64,000 bases of DNA from Toxorhynchites rutilus septentrionalis. Lineage: Eukaryota; Arthropoda; Insecta; Diptera; Culicidae. The stretch spans positions 4,794,136 through 4,858,135 of the forward strand of contig NC_073746.1 of assembly GCF_029784135.1 (NCBI RefSeq). Direction: 5' to 3'. Positions 36,004 through 47,808 of this stretch are shown in pieces. A program made the position numbers and the translations under genes. Every line of letters begins with the position of its first letter. The first letter of the stretch is position 1. The notes below the pieces were generated by a model that was not told where the DNA came from, ran no database searches, and saw only the letters and a program-made list of their open reading frames with translations.

Positions 36004-38083
36004 TTTTTTTTTTTTATAATTCGTTTATTTGTACAGGCTCAGTTACATAGGTTTAAAGAAGCCAAACTCTCAACTATACTTTTACTATTAACATGTTTTC
36101 TTAATTATACGGTTAATGAAATAGGAAACCGATTACTCGCGGTCGACTCGAGTTTAGAAGGGTGACACATTTTCTTTGAAAAAGGATGGGATGTAAGGAG
36201 ATTGTAACCATGTTCACACTCACACTCACACTCACTTTCACATTCATACTCACACATCACACTGAATTCTTAAACTATCCTCACATCTAATATGTATTAA
36301 CAATTTAACTTATTCTAATGTTAGGGAACCGATAGCTCGCGAAGGACGAAAAGGAGGAGAAAATGGGGGGGAAAGGATGTAAGAACAATCACACTCGAAG
36401 ATCGATATCTTTAAGGAAAACATATATTTGGGACATGTAATCAAGGTCTAACCGAGCCAACACATCTCTCACCGGCACATTGGACTGCCTTCCTCGAGCC
36501 CGAAGGGAGTTTTCTAAATTCGATCTGGCGACAAGATATAACTCGCACGACCAAACAACGTGTTCGATGTCGTGGTAACCATGGCCACAAACGCAGAGAT
36601 TGCTGTCGGCAAGTTTGAAACGAAAAAGCAGCGCATCTAAAGAACAGTGATTGGACATGAGTCGGGAGAAGGTCCGAATAAAGTCCCGACTCAAGTCCAG
36701 ACTTTTGAACCATGGTTTGAGGCTAACCTTAGGGATAATCGAGTGGAACCACCGGCCCAATTCATCTTCGTTCCACTTGCGTTGCCAGTTAGCGATGGTA
36801 TTTTTACGAACTAAAGAATAAAATTCATTGAAGGCGATTTGACGCTGATAAATATCGCCTTCAATTGCACCTACCTTTGCTAATGAGTCAGCCCTCTCAT
36901 TACCCAAAATGGAGCAATGTGAAGGGACCCAGACAAAGGTAATGACATAACAGCGTCTGGATAAAGCACTCAAAATTTCTCGTATTCTCTCAAGGAAGTA
37001 CGGCGAGTGCTTTTCCGGCCTCACTGAATGGATAGCTTCGACAGAGCTAAGACTATCCGTTACAATGTAATAGTGTTCAACAGGTCGTGAGGCGACGCTG
37101 TCCAGCGCCCAGTGTATTGCTGCCAATTCAGCAATATACACTGAGCAAGGATTCTGAAGACTGTGGGAGGTGCTAAAAAATTTGTTGAACACTCCAAATC
37201 CTGTGGACTCATTCATTGAGGACCCATCTGTATAGTACATATTATCACAATTGACACGCCCATACTTTGCTTTGAAGATCGTAGGAGCGATCCTCGATCG
37301 AAGATAATCTGGAATTTCATGGATTTTCTCCTTCATGAACAGATCAAAATGTACAGAGGAATTGATGTAGTCAGAAAAACAAACACGGTTGGGAATATAC
37401 GAAGAAGGATCAACCTGCATGGTGATGAATTCATGATATGAGCTCATGAATCCAGAATGAAAATTTAGCTCGATAAGCTGCTCAAAATTTCCGATCACCA
37501 ATGGGTTCATAACCTTACACCGGATGAGGAACCGAAGAGATAATAAATTGAAGCGATCTTTTAGTGGGAGTACGCCTGCCAAAACCTCGAGACTCATGGT
37601 ATGCGTTGAGGGCATACATCCCAACGCAATACGGAGACAAAGATACTGAATTCGCTCGAGTTTAATGAGGTGTGTTTTGGCAGCTGATTGAAAACAGAAA
37701 CTGCCATACTCCATCACTGAGAGAATAGTTGTTCGATACAACATTATAAGATCTTCGGGATGGGCTCCCCACCATGTGCCGGTAATTGTACGGAGAAAGT
37801 TTATTCTTTGTATACATTTGGAGTCGAACCAGACCCCAAGATACTTGAATGACATAGCATGAGTGATCGGTTTACCCAAAAGTTGAAGCTTTGGTTTTGC
37901 TGGTCTATGCTTCCTAGAAAAAACCACCATCTCTGTTTTCTCCGTGGAGAATTCGATCCCTAGCCCAATGGCCCAGGTTGAAAAATTGTTCAAAGTATCT
38001 TGTAAGGGTTCTTGCAGGTCGGATTCATTTGATCCTACGACAGACACCACTCCATCATCTGCAAGTTGTCTTAGGCTGCAAGT
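36004..38083 (-). mobile_element. 5'-truncated LINE with RNase H (I/LOA-like)
   Basis: On the minus strand the element starts inside RT and extends through RNase H, a zinc knuckle and about 370 bp of 3'UTR to an AATAAA signal and a poly(A) tract at 36004-36015. A 7-bp AGTAATA repeat flanks it. The single frame has no stops, so this copy is young. RNase H plus a C-terminal knuckle points to the I superfamily, for example LOA-type elements known from Aedes; the exact clade is an inference. Confidence 0.82.
36389..38050 (-). pseudogene. LINE ORF2 C-terminal part: RT end plus RNase H
   Basis: The open frame is 553 codons from its first Met and extends upstream without a stop to about 38083, where the sequence starts just before RQLADD, the catalytic RT motif (usually YADD). 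The RT thumb region follows (FKYLGVWFD, near residue 70). RNase H has all four acidic residues: D274 (YTDGSS), E308 (AELAAI), D332 (TDSLSS) and D388 (NERADSLA). A CxC...H...C knuckle is at residues 486-502. The ORF lacks the endonuclease and most of RT, so it cannot retrotranspose, but an RNase H domain could still be translated if transcribed. The Met start is not a native start. Confidence 0.88.
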
Positions 38084-38090
38084 AGTAATA
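38084..38090. repeat. Putative target duplication of the RNase H LINE (right)
   Basis: AGTAATA, identical to 35997-36003, at the 5' truncation point of the element. Confidence 0.5.
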
Positions 38091-39539
38091 ATTTTGTATT
38101 GAATAAGAACTATAAGGCGGATGAGTCATTTATTCATTTATTTTAAATGCTAGTACTGCTATACGAAATGTGTAACAGCATTGTCAGGATGGAAATAGAT
38201 CCGGCGTCCATCCATTAAACAAAATGTTGTGTAAAATATTGAATCCGCTATTACACGTTCCTCTACAATCATCGTATACCGAATGACGTGTTTCATGAAA
38301 TCCTAAATAGATGCGACATCTTAATACTATACAGTCGATTGGAAGACTACATTAATACCTTCATTTTTGTAGCTTTCATGATAAAGTAGAACGATGAGTA
38401 GATAGAAAAGCTAATGTGTAATGGAGACTCGATATATTTGTAACGAACGTTCTCTTAACCAGCCACTAACGACCTGCTAGAGACCTGCAGAACGGACTTT
38501 TCACGGGTCTCAAACACCCTCTTCCATGAAGTTTTATTGGATAGGGGCGTTCCTACCCACAATAAAACAACTCAAAGTGAGAAAGGATGACATTTGGGGT
38601 TCTGGAAGCTTTCATTTACTTCTATTCTGATAAGATATTACTCGCGGTGCTCTGGTAGAGACTGCCAGTCACCGGCTCCAATACATTGAAGAAACTGGAG
38701 GAAACTGAAACTGCGTCCTGGAATTTGTAACCGTTCGAAGTCTCGACACGCGAGTTTAGCTAAATCAGGTGGCTTTAGCGCCACTCCCAGAAGGGACACC
38801 ACCTGTCGTGTTGAATTGCCCAACTAAATATAAGAATTCCTCTCAGGATCAAGCTAGCCTCGAACGACCACGCACGACCTCCCCTGCAAAAAATGTTGTT
38901 ACCCAAAAACCCGATTTCCGGGAATACCTGAATTTTCAGGGACCTTATTCGATTAGGTAGCTTTAGGACATGGAATCAACCCGAAAAGACTCCGGATAAA
39001 AATTAATCGACACGAAATATTATTTCGTGAAAGAAAAAAATCTCATTTACATCCCTATTTACAATTTATTTCCTTCTCCCTTCATCTTCATCTGTTTCCC
39101 TACTCAAATCCTAAACTCTCAACAAAAGCTCTCTCTTCCCAACACTTTCAATAAAACATGAAATTTAGGCCATGCGTTAATTGCGTCACCTACATGCGCG
39201 CAGGATTTTTACCAGAATGATGACGTGCGATGAAAACCAGATGAATACAGCCGCAGCTTAATTTGGCGAAGGTTAGCCACCGTTGATGCTCTTGGCTATC
39301 GACCAGGATTCCGCGGACCGGAAATTCAAAAAAAAAAATGTCACAGCATATGATGATGGACGCTGCGGGGCACTGCGAAACACGACTTTGCTTTTCCTGT
39401 GACGCCAATTCTTTACAATTTTTGAAAAACTAACAGCGATAAAAATACAGTGTAAACTGCTTCTACCCAAATTTCGAAGAGCAGTAATGTCTATGTGGGT
39501 AATTTTCTTCAGAGTTTTTTTTTTTCATAATACAACTTG
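38091..39539. other. Unassigned interval
   Basis: No gene recognised. Short overlapping frames at 38638-38823 (minus) and 38769-38960 (plus) lack motifs. Confidence 0.3.
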
Positions 39540-39619
39540 ATATTTTATTTTATTTATTCATTTCGTCAAACAAATGTAGACTACACACTTATACACTAAT
39601 GTTACAATGTTTTCTTAGG

Positions 39620-40033
39620 TTAAATATTATTTTTGCGGTACATGTTTCTTTTTAGCTGTTTTTTATTCATTGTTGTGTCAATTATTTCGCAGTGCTGATT
39701 GTATATACGCATCATGCGATTGATAGGGGCGTTATTTGCATAATTTGTTCTGGATGTTTTGGTTAGAAACAAATTTCGCGTTCTTAGTTGACGCCCAGGT
39801 ACATAGAAATTTAGTTTTTCTAGTAATTCAGCTGACTGTACTCGTTGCGAAATTAGGTCATTAACAAAAGAAAGCATTGCAAATTCACGGCGTTCTTTTA
39901 GTGTTTGGATGTTTATGAGCATGCAACGTGCTTCATATGAAGGAAGTGAAAATGAGATCCAGTTGAGTTTACGAAGTGCAAATAGAAGAAACTGTTTCTG
40001 GACTGACTCAATGCGTTCTTCATGTACGACCAT
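39620..40033 (-). pseudogene. LINE ORF2, C-terminal end
   Basis: The last 137 codons of ORF2 after a frameshift near 40040: RIESVQKQFLLFALRKLNW and a C-terminal helical part ending at the stop 39620-39622. It matches the layout of the C-terminus in the LINE fragment at 33368-33793. The 3'UTR from 39619 to about 39540 follows. Confidence 0.8.
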
Positions 40034-40605
40034 ATACGGGTTCCAAACGATGTTACAGTAGAATAGGCCAGAATAGACCTTACATATGTAATATATAAAA
40101 GCTTTATTGTGTATGGGTCCTGGAAGTTATGTGAGAAGCGTTTGACAAAACTTAACACACTATTCGCCTTATTTATTACAGAGTTGTTGTGTTCTATGAA
40201 TGTGAGTTTACAGTCCAGGACGACGCCTAGATCTCTAACTATTTCACATTTTTCTACATTTTGATTTCCAAGACATATTACAATATTTGGTACATGTTTT
40301 TTTCTGCTAAATGTTATAGAGTTGCACTTTTTCACATTCAGTGTTAGTAGATTTTTATCACACCAAGTATGGAATACATGTATTTCGTTTCGAAATGCTT
40401 CGATGTCGTTTTCATTTCCAATTTCCGCGAAAAGCTTCATGTCGTCGGCATACACAAGTACATTGATACGCTTGAGAACGAAGGAGATGTCATTAACGTA
40501 CAGAATGAAAAGAAGAGGACCAAGATGAGAGCCTTGTGGGACTCCCGAAGTGATTTGAAAGAGAATTTTGAAAATGAACAATTTGTTCACGGTTTGTTCT
40601 AACAA
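39913..40605 (-). pseudogene. LINE ORF2, RT catalytic core
   Basis: Continues RT with SGVPQGSHLGPLLF, YVNDIS and the catalytic VYADDMKL, then LNVKKC and LGVVLD. The true signal ends near 40040; after that the frame leaves the RT homology and runs on by chance to 39913. The continuation is in the frame of 40033-39620. The YADD pair is intact. Confidence 0.85.
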
Positions 40606-41999
40606 GAATTGAGCCAGTTTAAGAGTCTTTGTTCCATTCCTATTTTCTGCAATTTGAAGAGTAGTAATGGAATGTCGATGCGGTCAAATGCTTTACTGAA
40701 GTCAGTGTAAAGAGTTTCTACGTGTTTGCCATTTTCCATTGCATTCAAAATAAAAGTCACAAAAGCCAACAGATTAGTTGCAGTTGAACGGCCTTTGAAG
40801 AAGCCATGTTGCATACACGTAACTCTATTCTTTACTTGTTGGAAGACTTTTTCGTTGACTATTACTTCGAATAGTTTAGGAATGCAAAAGATAATGGCAA
40901 TTCCACGATAATTACGTACGTCAGATTTAGCGCCTGATTTAAAGATAGGTACCAAAAAAGATTGTTTCCATTTTTCTGGAAATATTCCAGTTTGTAGTGA
41001 CATATTGAAAATGCAATGTAAGGGAAGGGTGAGTTCCTCTGCCAGGTTCTTTAGGAATATAGGTGCTATTCCGTCAGGTCCTGGTCCTTTTGTTCCGTCT
41101 AATTTTTTTAGTGCATGGCATATTTCCTGTTGTGAAAGAAAGTTCACCGATATGTCATTTGGATAATCCGGTAAAAATGAAAAGTAGTTCCGATCGCGAT
41201 TTTCTTCGGAAAATGTGGTATATACTTCCTGAAAGAAATTTGCAAAGAGATTACAAATTTCGTTCGAAGAATTCCCCACATCCTCATCGAGATGCATCTG
41301 CGATGGGAAGTTATTGCTTTTGAGCTTAGACTTTACGTAATTAAAGAATTTCTTCGGGCATGATTTGACTTCAGTTTCGACCTTTCTATTGTACTCTTCG
41401 TGTGCACTTTTAATTGCAAAATTTAATTCTTGGGAAATATTTTGATATTCAAGCAAATTTTGATGACTTTTGTCTATTTTGTATTTTTTATGTGCTTTTT
41501 GTTTTTTATTCTTTAGATTTCTTATTTGAACGTTAAACCAAATAGGATATTTGCTGGTTGAATTTATTCGTCTTCTTTTCTTCGGCACAAATTCTGATAT
41601 TATGTTATTCAGAATTTCGTGAAGAATATGTACAGTTAAGTTGACATCTCGTTCGCTGTTTAATGAAGTTTGCCATTCTATGGCTTGTAGGCTACATTTG
41701 ATTGCTTCAAAGTTCGTCTTGTTATATTCCGGTACTTCTTCATACTCCCAGTCGATGGGCAATTGTCTATTATGTATAAAGATTGAGTATTCAATTGCTG
41801 TGTGAAATTTTTCATTTTTCCAAAGAGGAGTCATGGACTCATTCACACAAAAGTCGTCGGTGATGTTAGTGAATAATAGGTCTAGATAATATTTTTGGAA
41901 ATTTTTTACATGATTTATTTGGTTAAGACCGAGATGTGCAATTTCGTCAAATATATATTGTAGGGTTTCATTTTCCCCGACGACTGGGAGTAGAATGCA
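40599..41999 (-). pseudogene. LINE ORF2, linker and RT fingers/palm
   Basis: Same frame as the end of the endonuclease fragment, directly after the TAA at 42000-42002; the first Met is at 41846 but the frame is open from 41999. It holds the linker, then RT motifs: GPDGI, FPEKWK, VPIFKSG, NYRGIA and the first catalytic Asp in YTDFSKAFD. It ends at LLNWLNSC, where a frameshift at about 40600 carries the signal to the next frame. About 415 codons from the first Met. Confidence 0.85.
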
Positions 42000-42603
42000 T
42001 TAATTATCATTATCGGGAATGAAGTCTACTTTATTTTGATTGAAGTCGCCATAGATATGCAATTTCACTTCTGGTTCTAGTGTTTCTGCAATTCGATTTG
42101 CCGTCTGAAAAAATAATTCATACGACTTTTTATTTGCATGTTCGGGTGGGAAATACACAGAAGCAAATATGTGTACTTCGCCAGCTATAGATAATTTTGC
42201 CCATACATGCTCAAATTCTTTATGTTTGTCGTTTATAAGTTCCTCAGAAGTGAAATTTGCATTAATGGCAATGAGGACCCCTCCTCCAGACTTCTTCTGA
42301 GATAACGATAAGTTGCGGTCGTGCCGGAATACGTTAAAATTATTTCCAAAAACTTCTTCGCTTCTTACGCTTTCGCTTCCAGCTAGTTTCAGTTGCAAGA
42401 ATTACATTGAAAGAAGCGGGTAAAAGATTTTGATGAATTTCCTTCATTTTTGCTGGGCTTTTCATGCGATTGAAGTTTTGACAGTATATCAAAACTTCAG
42501 TCGCATTCTGTTGAGAAGGCGGAGAAGTTTTTGAAAGACTAATTCTACTTACTTTACTGTTTTGATTTTTTCGACTACTATTTCCCTCTAAGGGGCGCGT
42601 CAA
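42000..42603 (-). pseudogene. LINE ORF2, endonuclease region
   Basis: The first part (42603-42340) contains the N-terminal endonuclease motif IYCQNFNRM and then LATETSW with the catalytic Glu. A frameshift near 42400 moves the signal to the frame of 42398-42000, which has SGGGVLIAI and the catalytic IYGDFN. A TAA at 42000-42002 stops it, after which the same frame continues into the RT region. The enzyme would nick the target DNA for target-primed reverse transcription. The loss of frame makes this copy inactive. Confidence 0.82.
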
Positions 42604-44246
42604 CGTCGTTGAAAATTTAGCGGACTGTAGAACTTTGTAGATGCTTCCCTAGCATGTTGTAGCCGTTGCGTGTGTTCACTGGACAGGAATGCTCGGTTGG
42701 ATGTGAGGTCTGCCAAGGCGTCAATGCGTGAAACTCCCAGCTCTTCGTGTACTTCCAGGAAAATTTCACGCAAAAGGTTTGTGTCTGTTGGTAGACCTTC
42801 AGTTGCGAGCATTACTGATGCACTAGTTCTTGTAATTCCACGAATACAAACAGCCGTTGTTTGGTCGTGGAGGAAGGACAGATACGTCCTCACTGTGTCC
42901 ATTATTTTCGAGTCCCGTAGGCGTGCCTTCAAAAAGCGTCTGTCGCCGGCAGCAGATTGCTCCGTAATTCTTATTATAGGAGGTCGCATTGGGTCCAGAA
43001 GAGGAGAGCCTTCTCCAGGTGCTGAATTCGATTCCACAAGTGTTAGCGGAGTGGAATTTGCGTTTGACGTTGATTGGGTGCTGTTGTAATGCGGCTGATT
43101 TTCTGCTCGGTACGGGTTGATTGTTTCGCCCTTCCTGAAATTGATGTATTTCGGGACCGAGAGGCCAGCAATTGGATGGTCGGTATTTGATGGTGGGCCA
43201 GCAAACTGCACTTTTGCTGAGGCCAGCAGTTCCTTATCCGATTTATCGGCGCGTCTGTGTTGATTTTTGTTATTCGCATTGTTGCGAATGTGCTGGCTGT
43301 TGTTGCGTGCAGTTTGCTTTCTTCGCTTTCTGTTGAGTTTTGCTTTGTCGGCTGCTTTTTCTTGAAGCCTACGAATTCGTTGTTTGGCATCGAATTCCGA
43401 CCAGTTCGGTTTCCAATGCCATTTATGATCAAAGCGGCGCCATCCTGCAGAAGTGTGGTCTTCCTTCGTATGAACTATTTTGATGGATGCGCGGCTTTCA
43501 GATAGTTCCTCTTCTAAGCTTACAGTTGGCTTGATAGTGTGGGAGACACTAGAGGAAGACAAAGCACTTGACATTTCTTCCATTTGTGTTTTTACTTCGC
43601 ACGCCAGTGTGATGTGCGAGTCTGTCAAGTCAGTTTTTAGGGACTCGAATAATTGGGGCAGAAGGTCGATGGAGTTTGTTGTTGTTGAATGTTTTATTTC
43701 CATTTCTGCAACTGCGACTGATGCCGCTAATTTCGCTGCTGATTCTACTGCTGCGCTGTTGTCCGTTGGGGCTATTTCTAATAGCGATGTTATGGCATTT
43801 TTGATTTCCGCAGTGCTGGTTTTTGTGCTGCTGAAGACTTGCGAGACGCTCTTTTTTATATCATGCAGCATTTCTTCTATGTTCGAGAGGGTTTCATCGT
43901 GTGTTGCACTGAGCGATTTGAAGTTGTTTAGTAATTTATGATTGGCTTCGAGTGTCATGCCAATGTTTTCGTTGATTGATTTTAGTGGCTTCACAAGCGA
44001 CTTCATGCGAAGGTTAGTTATGAATTCTTCTTGGCAGTCCTGACATAGTGGCAGCATGAAGGATCGCAAAATTTCTTCATGATTTCGTTGCGCTCCCACA
44101 CAGGCGGCGTGAAATTGGCGGTTGCAGGTTCCATAGCAACGCCACAAAAAGCGATTGTCGCTGAGCGCACAATTCACTATTCCGCACTTCATTACACTCG
44201 CGTCGATAAAAAAATGTAAATAAATAAAGTGGAGCGCGCGGGTCAC
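42600..44246 (-). CDS. LINE ORF1 protein with PHD-type zinc finger
   Basis: An uninterrupted 548-codon frame. The more natural start is the Met at residue 19 (MKCGIVNC), directly before the finger. Cysteines and histidine at C21, C26, C37, C41, H46, C49, C68 and C71 form a C4-H-C3 PHD-like pattern. A helical, probably coiled-coil region follows (about residues 85-220), then a basic stretch (RRLQEKAADKAKLNRKRRK, near residue 300) likely to bind nucleic acid. ORF1 proteins of this type bind element RNA and may touch chromatin. Its TGA (42600-42602) overlaps a TTG that begins the ORF2 reading frame. No stops or frameshifts are visible, in contrast to ORF2, so it could still be expressed. Confidence 0.82.
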   Translation of the reverse strand: MTRALHFIYLHFFIDASVMKCGIVNCALSDNRFLWRCYGTCNRQFHAACVGAQRNHEEILRSFMLPLCQDCQEEFITNLRMKSLVKPLKSINENIGMTLEANHKLLNNFKSLSATHDETLSNIEEMLHDIKKSVSQVFSSTKTSTAEIKNAITSLLEIAPTDNSAAVESAAKLAASVAVAEMEIKHSTTTNSIDLLPQLFESLKTDLTDSHITLACEVKTQMEEMSSALSSSSVSHTIKPTVSLEEELSESRASIKIVHTKEDHTSAGWRRFDHKWHWKPNWSEFDAKQRIRRLQEKAADKAKLNRKRRKQTARNNSQHIRNNANNKNQHRRADKSDKELLASAKVQFAGPPSNTDHPIAGLSVPKYINFRKGETINPYRAENQPHYNSTQSTSNANSTPLTLVESNSAPGEGSPLLDPMRPPIIRITEQSAAGDRRFLKARLRDSKIMDTVRTYLSFLHDQTTAVCIRGITRTSASVMLATEGLPTDTNLLREIFLEVHEELGVSRIDALADLTSNRAFLSSEHTQRLQHAREASTKFYSPLNFQRR

Positions 44247-44340
44247 GTCGTAAAAAAGTAAGATTGTTTACTAATGAAAAAAAGTTACTTAAAAACGCTG
44301 GTGAAACCGGTCAGCACTCAACGACGTTTGAAAGTCGAAA

Positions 44341-47300
44341 AGTCGAAAGAGATTCACTTGACTTGATTATCACCTAGTTTCTCGCATTGCAAAACTTACT
44401 AAGTGATAAGAAATTAGGATCGAGAGAAGGTTGTAAAAATTTATTACTAGAGTTTCTTGACGCTTTTCAAATGCTTTTAAAATGTTACAATCAATTTCTT
44501 CAAATGATATCGTAGAAAATCTTGAAGAAGAGATTGGACAACGAGTGCAGATCAGTTGGGGTTTGTGGAAATCGCACTAACCCCACAACCGTCGATTTCA
44601 TTCTTCAAATTTGACATGGCAATTAAAGTAAATATCACGTTGTTAGATACGATTCCCACGAACCCAAAAATCTGCAGCAACAAGATTCCTGAAATTACTT
44701 TCCGTCAGCAAAAAATAAAAAAAAAAAACGGTAGCACGGGGCATTTTCCGCAAGAGGAGAAATGTGGATACTAATGAGCGAAAATGTCTTCCCATATCTT
44801 CGTGGAAAGCGGGTAGCGGCTCATGTAAAGCGGTTTATCCTTCCTCAAAATCTTCATAAATGTTATCTGACCCATTTGATGGTAAATTTACTTATTCATC
44901 GTTCTTGTCAAGAACGTGTGATAAAAAATAGAAAGTACCAATGACCGCTAGCGTGTTTTTTTTTCTTTCCGTTCCCATCTGCAACCGGATCCAATTTTAA
45001 ATTCTCAATCACCTTTTCAGGCAGGTATAGATTTTCAATCCACTCCAACACTGCAGTGAGTGAGTCTTTGTGTGTTGCTAATATCGCAGACGGAATGCGA
45101 AAAGAAGTGACCGAGGACTGCCGTGCAGAGCAGAAACATATTAGAATGTTTTCCTCCGGACCCTCGAACCGTTTGCGGCTTAGCCGAAAGGACATTATTT
45201 ATTGCAAGGTCACACCGGAGGGTCTTTTTCCTCCTCTTCATACATCCCTTATCGGCTTTTCCCAGGGTGCCGTTCCGGACTGGTTTATGCAGATCCAACG
45301 CGATCGTCAGCAAATTTCTGATTTAGGCCACATGGGGGCAGAACGGAGGAAGGTGCACCGCACCGGGCACTGATAATCAACGGCACAACACGGAAAGCCT
45401 CCCGCCATCGGAGCTTGACGGTATCTTCAGGATTTTTTTTTTCTTCTCTGAATTGGAAGGATTGATTGTGCGAGCAATGTGCGAGTATGTTGTTGGTAGG
45501 AGGATCGGAAAATCAGCATCTCTAGACTGGCCTTTCAATGGTGCTGTGTAAGTGAAGCTGACCGGGGGAGAAAGGTGGGATAGATTTGAATATTTTTATG
45601 ACCGTCTTCCACACTACCCTCCGTTCGGAGAATATAGAGTTGGCGCGGGATGCGGAACGGCAAATTTGGGTGAATTCATTTTTCGTTTGTTATACGAATT
45701 GAGTAATTCTATTTAGATACGCCTACCTGGGCTGGTCTATGCGGAATTCCTTTGCGAGCCAAATTTTTCAGAAGAACGATAAACAGAGGAGATTCGATAC
45801 TAAGATGCGAATATTGTGTATCAATTCAACTGTAATCAATAACATATTTCGAAGAAGGTACGATAGGGGAAAATTCGTTGTTCCGAGCAGTCGAGCAAAT
45901 AATAATAAAAAAAATGCTGAGCGAAAATCTTCCGTTCAGGGAGAAGCAAGGTACCAGGTCCGTGTGCCCACTTCCGCGCTTCAACCGGAGCGGTCAGCAG
46001 TGGAAACAAGTAGTATTAGCTGCGTATAATCGATTATTGCTTTCAGCGCCAAGTTTCGTGCGTTTTTGTTGCGCACTAATCCCTAGGGCTGGGACTCGGG
46101 GAGTTGGATACATGTGAAATTCTAACAATACGGGTATCGAGACGGATGACTGACGCTCATTGGATCAGTGAGTGATTGTGTTTCGTGTTGGTTGAGCACA
46201 GTAACGAATGCTGACAATTCCCCGGATCAATGGTTAGCCTTAATTTGGGTTTACACGGGAATAATTTTGATTCGATGATTCCTGATACTAGAACCGCTAG
46301 AGCGTAGAATTGAGTGTATTTCGGAGAATGCTTTCTTGCAGAAAATGTAATTTAAATGAGTTGAGATGTTTTGTATGACAACCCATAAAAATATTATATT
46401 TTTATGAAATTGTGAATGCTTATGGAATGCACTATTCCTAAGTAGAAACCGAAAGGAAAATAAAAAAAATCGAATGAAATTTTTAATACGTTTTAGAGAC
46501 AATGTTTTTTTCCACTTTTATGTATAATTTTTGAAAAATAATGACATTTTTATGCACAAAAACAAAAAGTTGAATACTCATTTACACTTTTCGATGGGTT
46601 TCTTATTGCAATCAGACTGGTGTTGAACTGTTATGAAATGTGATAGCCATGTATCATTCATTCAGCATTGTTCAATGTCAGTTTATTTCCATGTTGGATG
46701 AATTTACATCTCCAAACGATGCCACGAGTGAGATGATACAGCTACGAATGTTCGTACGGGATGTCGAGAGCCGAACAATTCCGCTCAATTACGATACTCC
46801 GTATGTGCCGCTGGAGGGGTTTCAATCCTTCTTCGGATACCATTCCTGAGGTAATCGTACATAGCTGCACCCCGATGTAATGAGCATCTTCCTACAGAAC
46901 TGCCAACCCCTGCGGAGCAATTTCGAGCTAGACGTATCAAAGGTAAATCCGACTCTGCCAGTAAATCCCTGTAGCTATTTATCCTTTTAAAACGCAAGCT
47001 GGAGAAAGCAATAATAACAACTGTTTCCAAGATGGGCACGGGGGAATTTTGCAGGGGGTAGCATCTCAAATAACAGTCTAACGCAACTCGCTACTCGACA
47101 CTCGGAAGCCATACTGGCAAGCTGGCAATGGCAGTATATTGTTGTGTTTGTGTGTATGTGTGCACAAAAAGAGAGCATCCTTCTGACAACATTTGAATTA
47201 ACCTCTAGAAAAATAAATTTAAATACACCTGGAGGAAACCGACTGCAAAAAAGGCAGTAACTTAACCCGAACAGTAGGTTTCCGTCTCGGAGTTCCATTT

Positions 47301-47808
47301 TGCCTTGAGAATGTGCTCTTGATTTTCCTCGCCCACGATCCCATTCACCCTATCCTGTCTATCTGCCTGTGCCAGTGCTGCCTCGCAGTGGGGCTACGAC
47401 TTCAGTGAAAACCATTACATGAAAATAGTACATTTTCCATGAAAGGAAGAAAAAAAAATGCCACGTGTGTGTAAGGAATATGATACCGATGTTGCTGCCG
47501 CATATTACGACATGCTGGTCGTAAATTGAAGCTGTATGTAAGGGGAAGCGCATCAAAGGAATTTTGATAGACTTTTAGTCTGGTATGAGATTGGCAATTT
47601 TATACCGCTGAAGGTGGCTTTCGATCCAACTGAAAGAATTTGGTTGATCTCCGTGCGTTTAAGGGATGTTTAGGTTTTAATGTAATACATAATATTTCCA
47701 TTCGTTGGTTTAATTTCAGCGATTGTATACTCTCCATCGTTTGCGACTGCTAGATCTTCTTGATGCTCAAATTTCTAATATCTACATTTGCCTCGCCACG
47801 TTTTTTAC
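44341..47808. other. Unassigned interval
   Basis: No gene recognised. The sequence at 44900-45400 has overlapping frames of 95-105 codons on both strands without motifs. The region is mixed in base composition, with an AT-rich part at 46260-46620. Confidence 0.3.

Larger units (their letters stand above)
39540..44340 (-). mobile_element. Nearly full-length CR1/T1-like LINE (minus strand)
   Basis: Reading on the minus strand: a short 5'UTR (about 44340-44190), ORF1 with a PHD-type zinc finger, ORF2 with an apurinic-type endonuclease and RT, and a 3'UTR ending near 39540 in AAATAA-rich sequence. A PHD finger in ORF1 with an endonuclease-RT ORF2 and no RNase H fits the CR1 clade (T1/Q elements of mosquitoes); Jockey is the close alternative. 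ORF1 is open; ORF2 has at least three frameshifts and one stop. Exact ends and target duplication were not determined. Confidence 0.85.

Noticed and set aside
44908..45373. Overlapping 95-105-codon frames on both strands
   Set aside because: Both strands equally open and without motifs, so likely chance.
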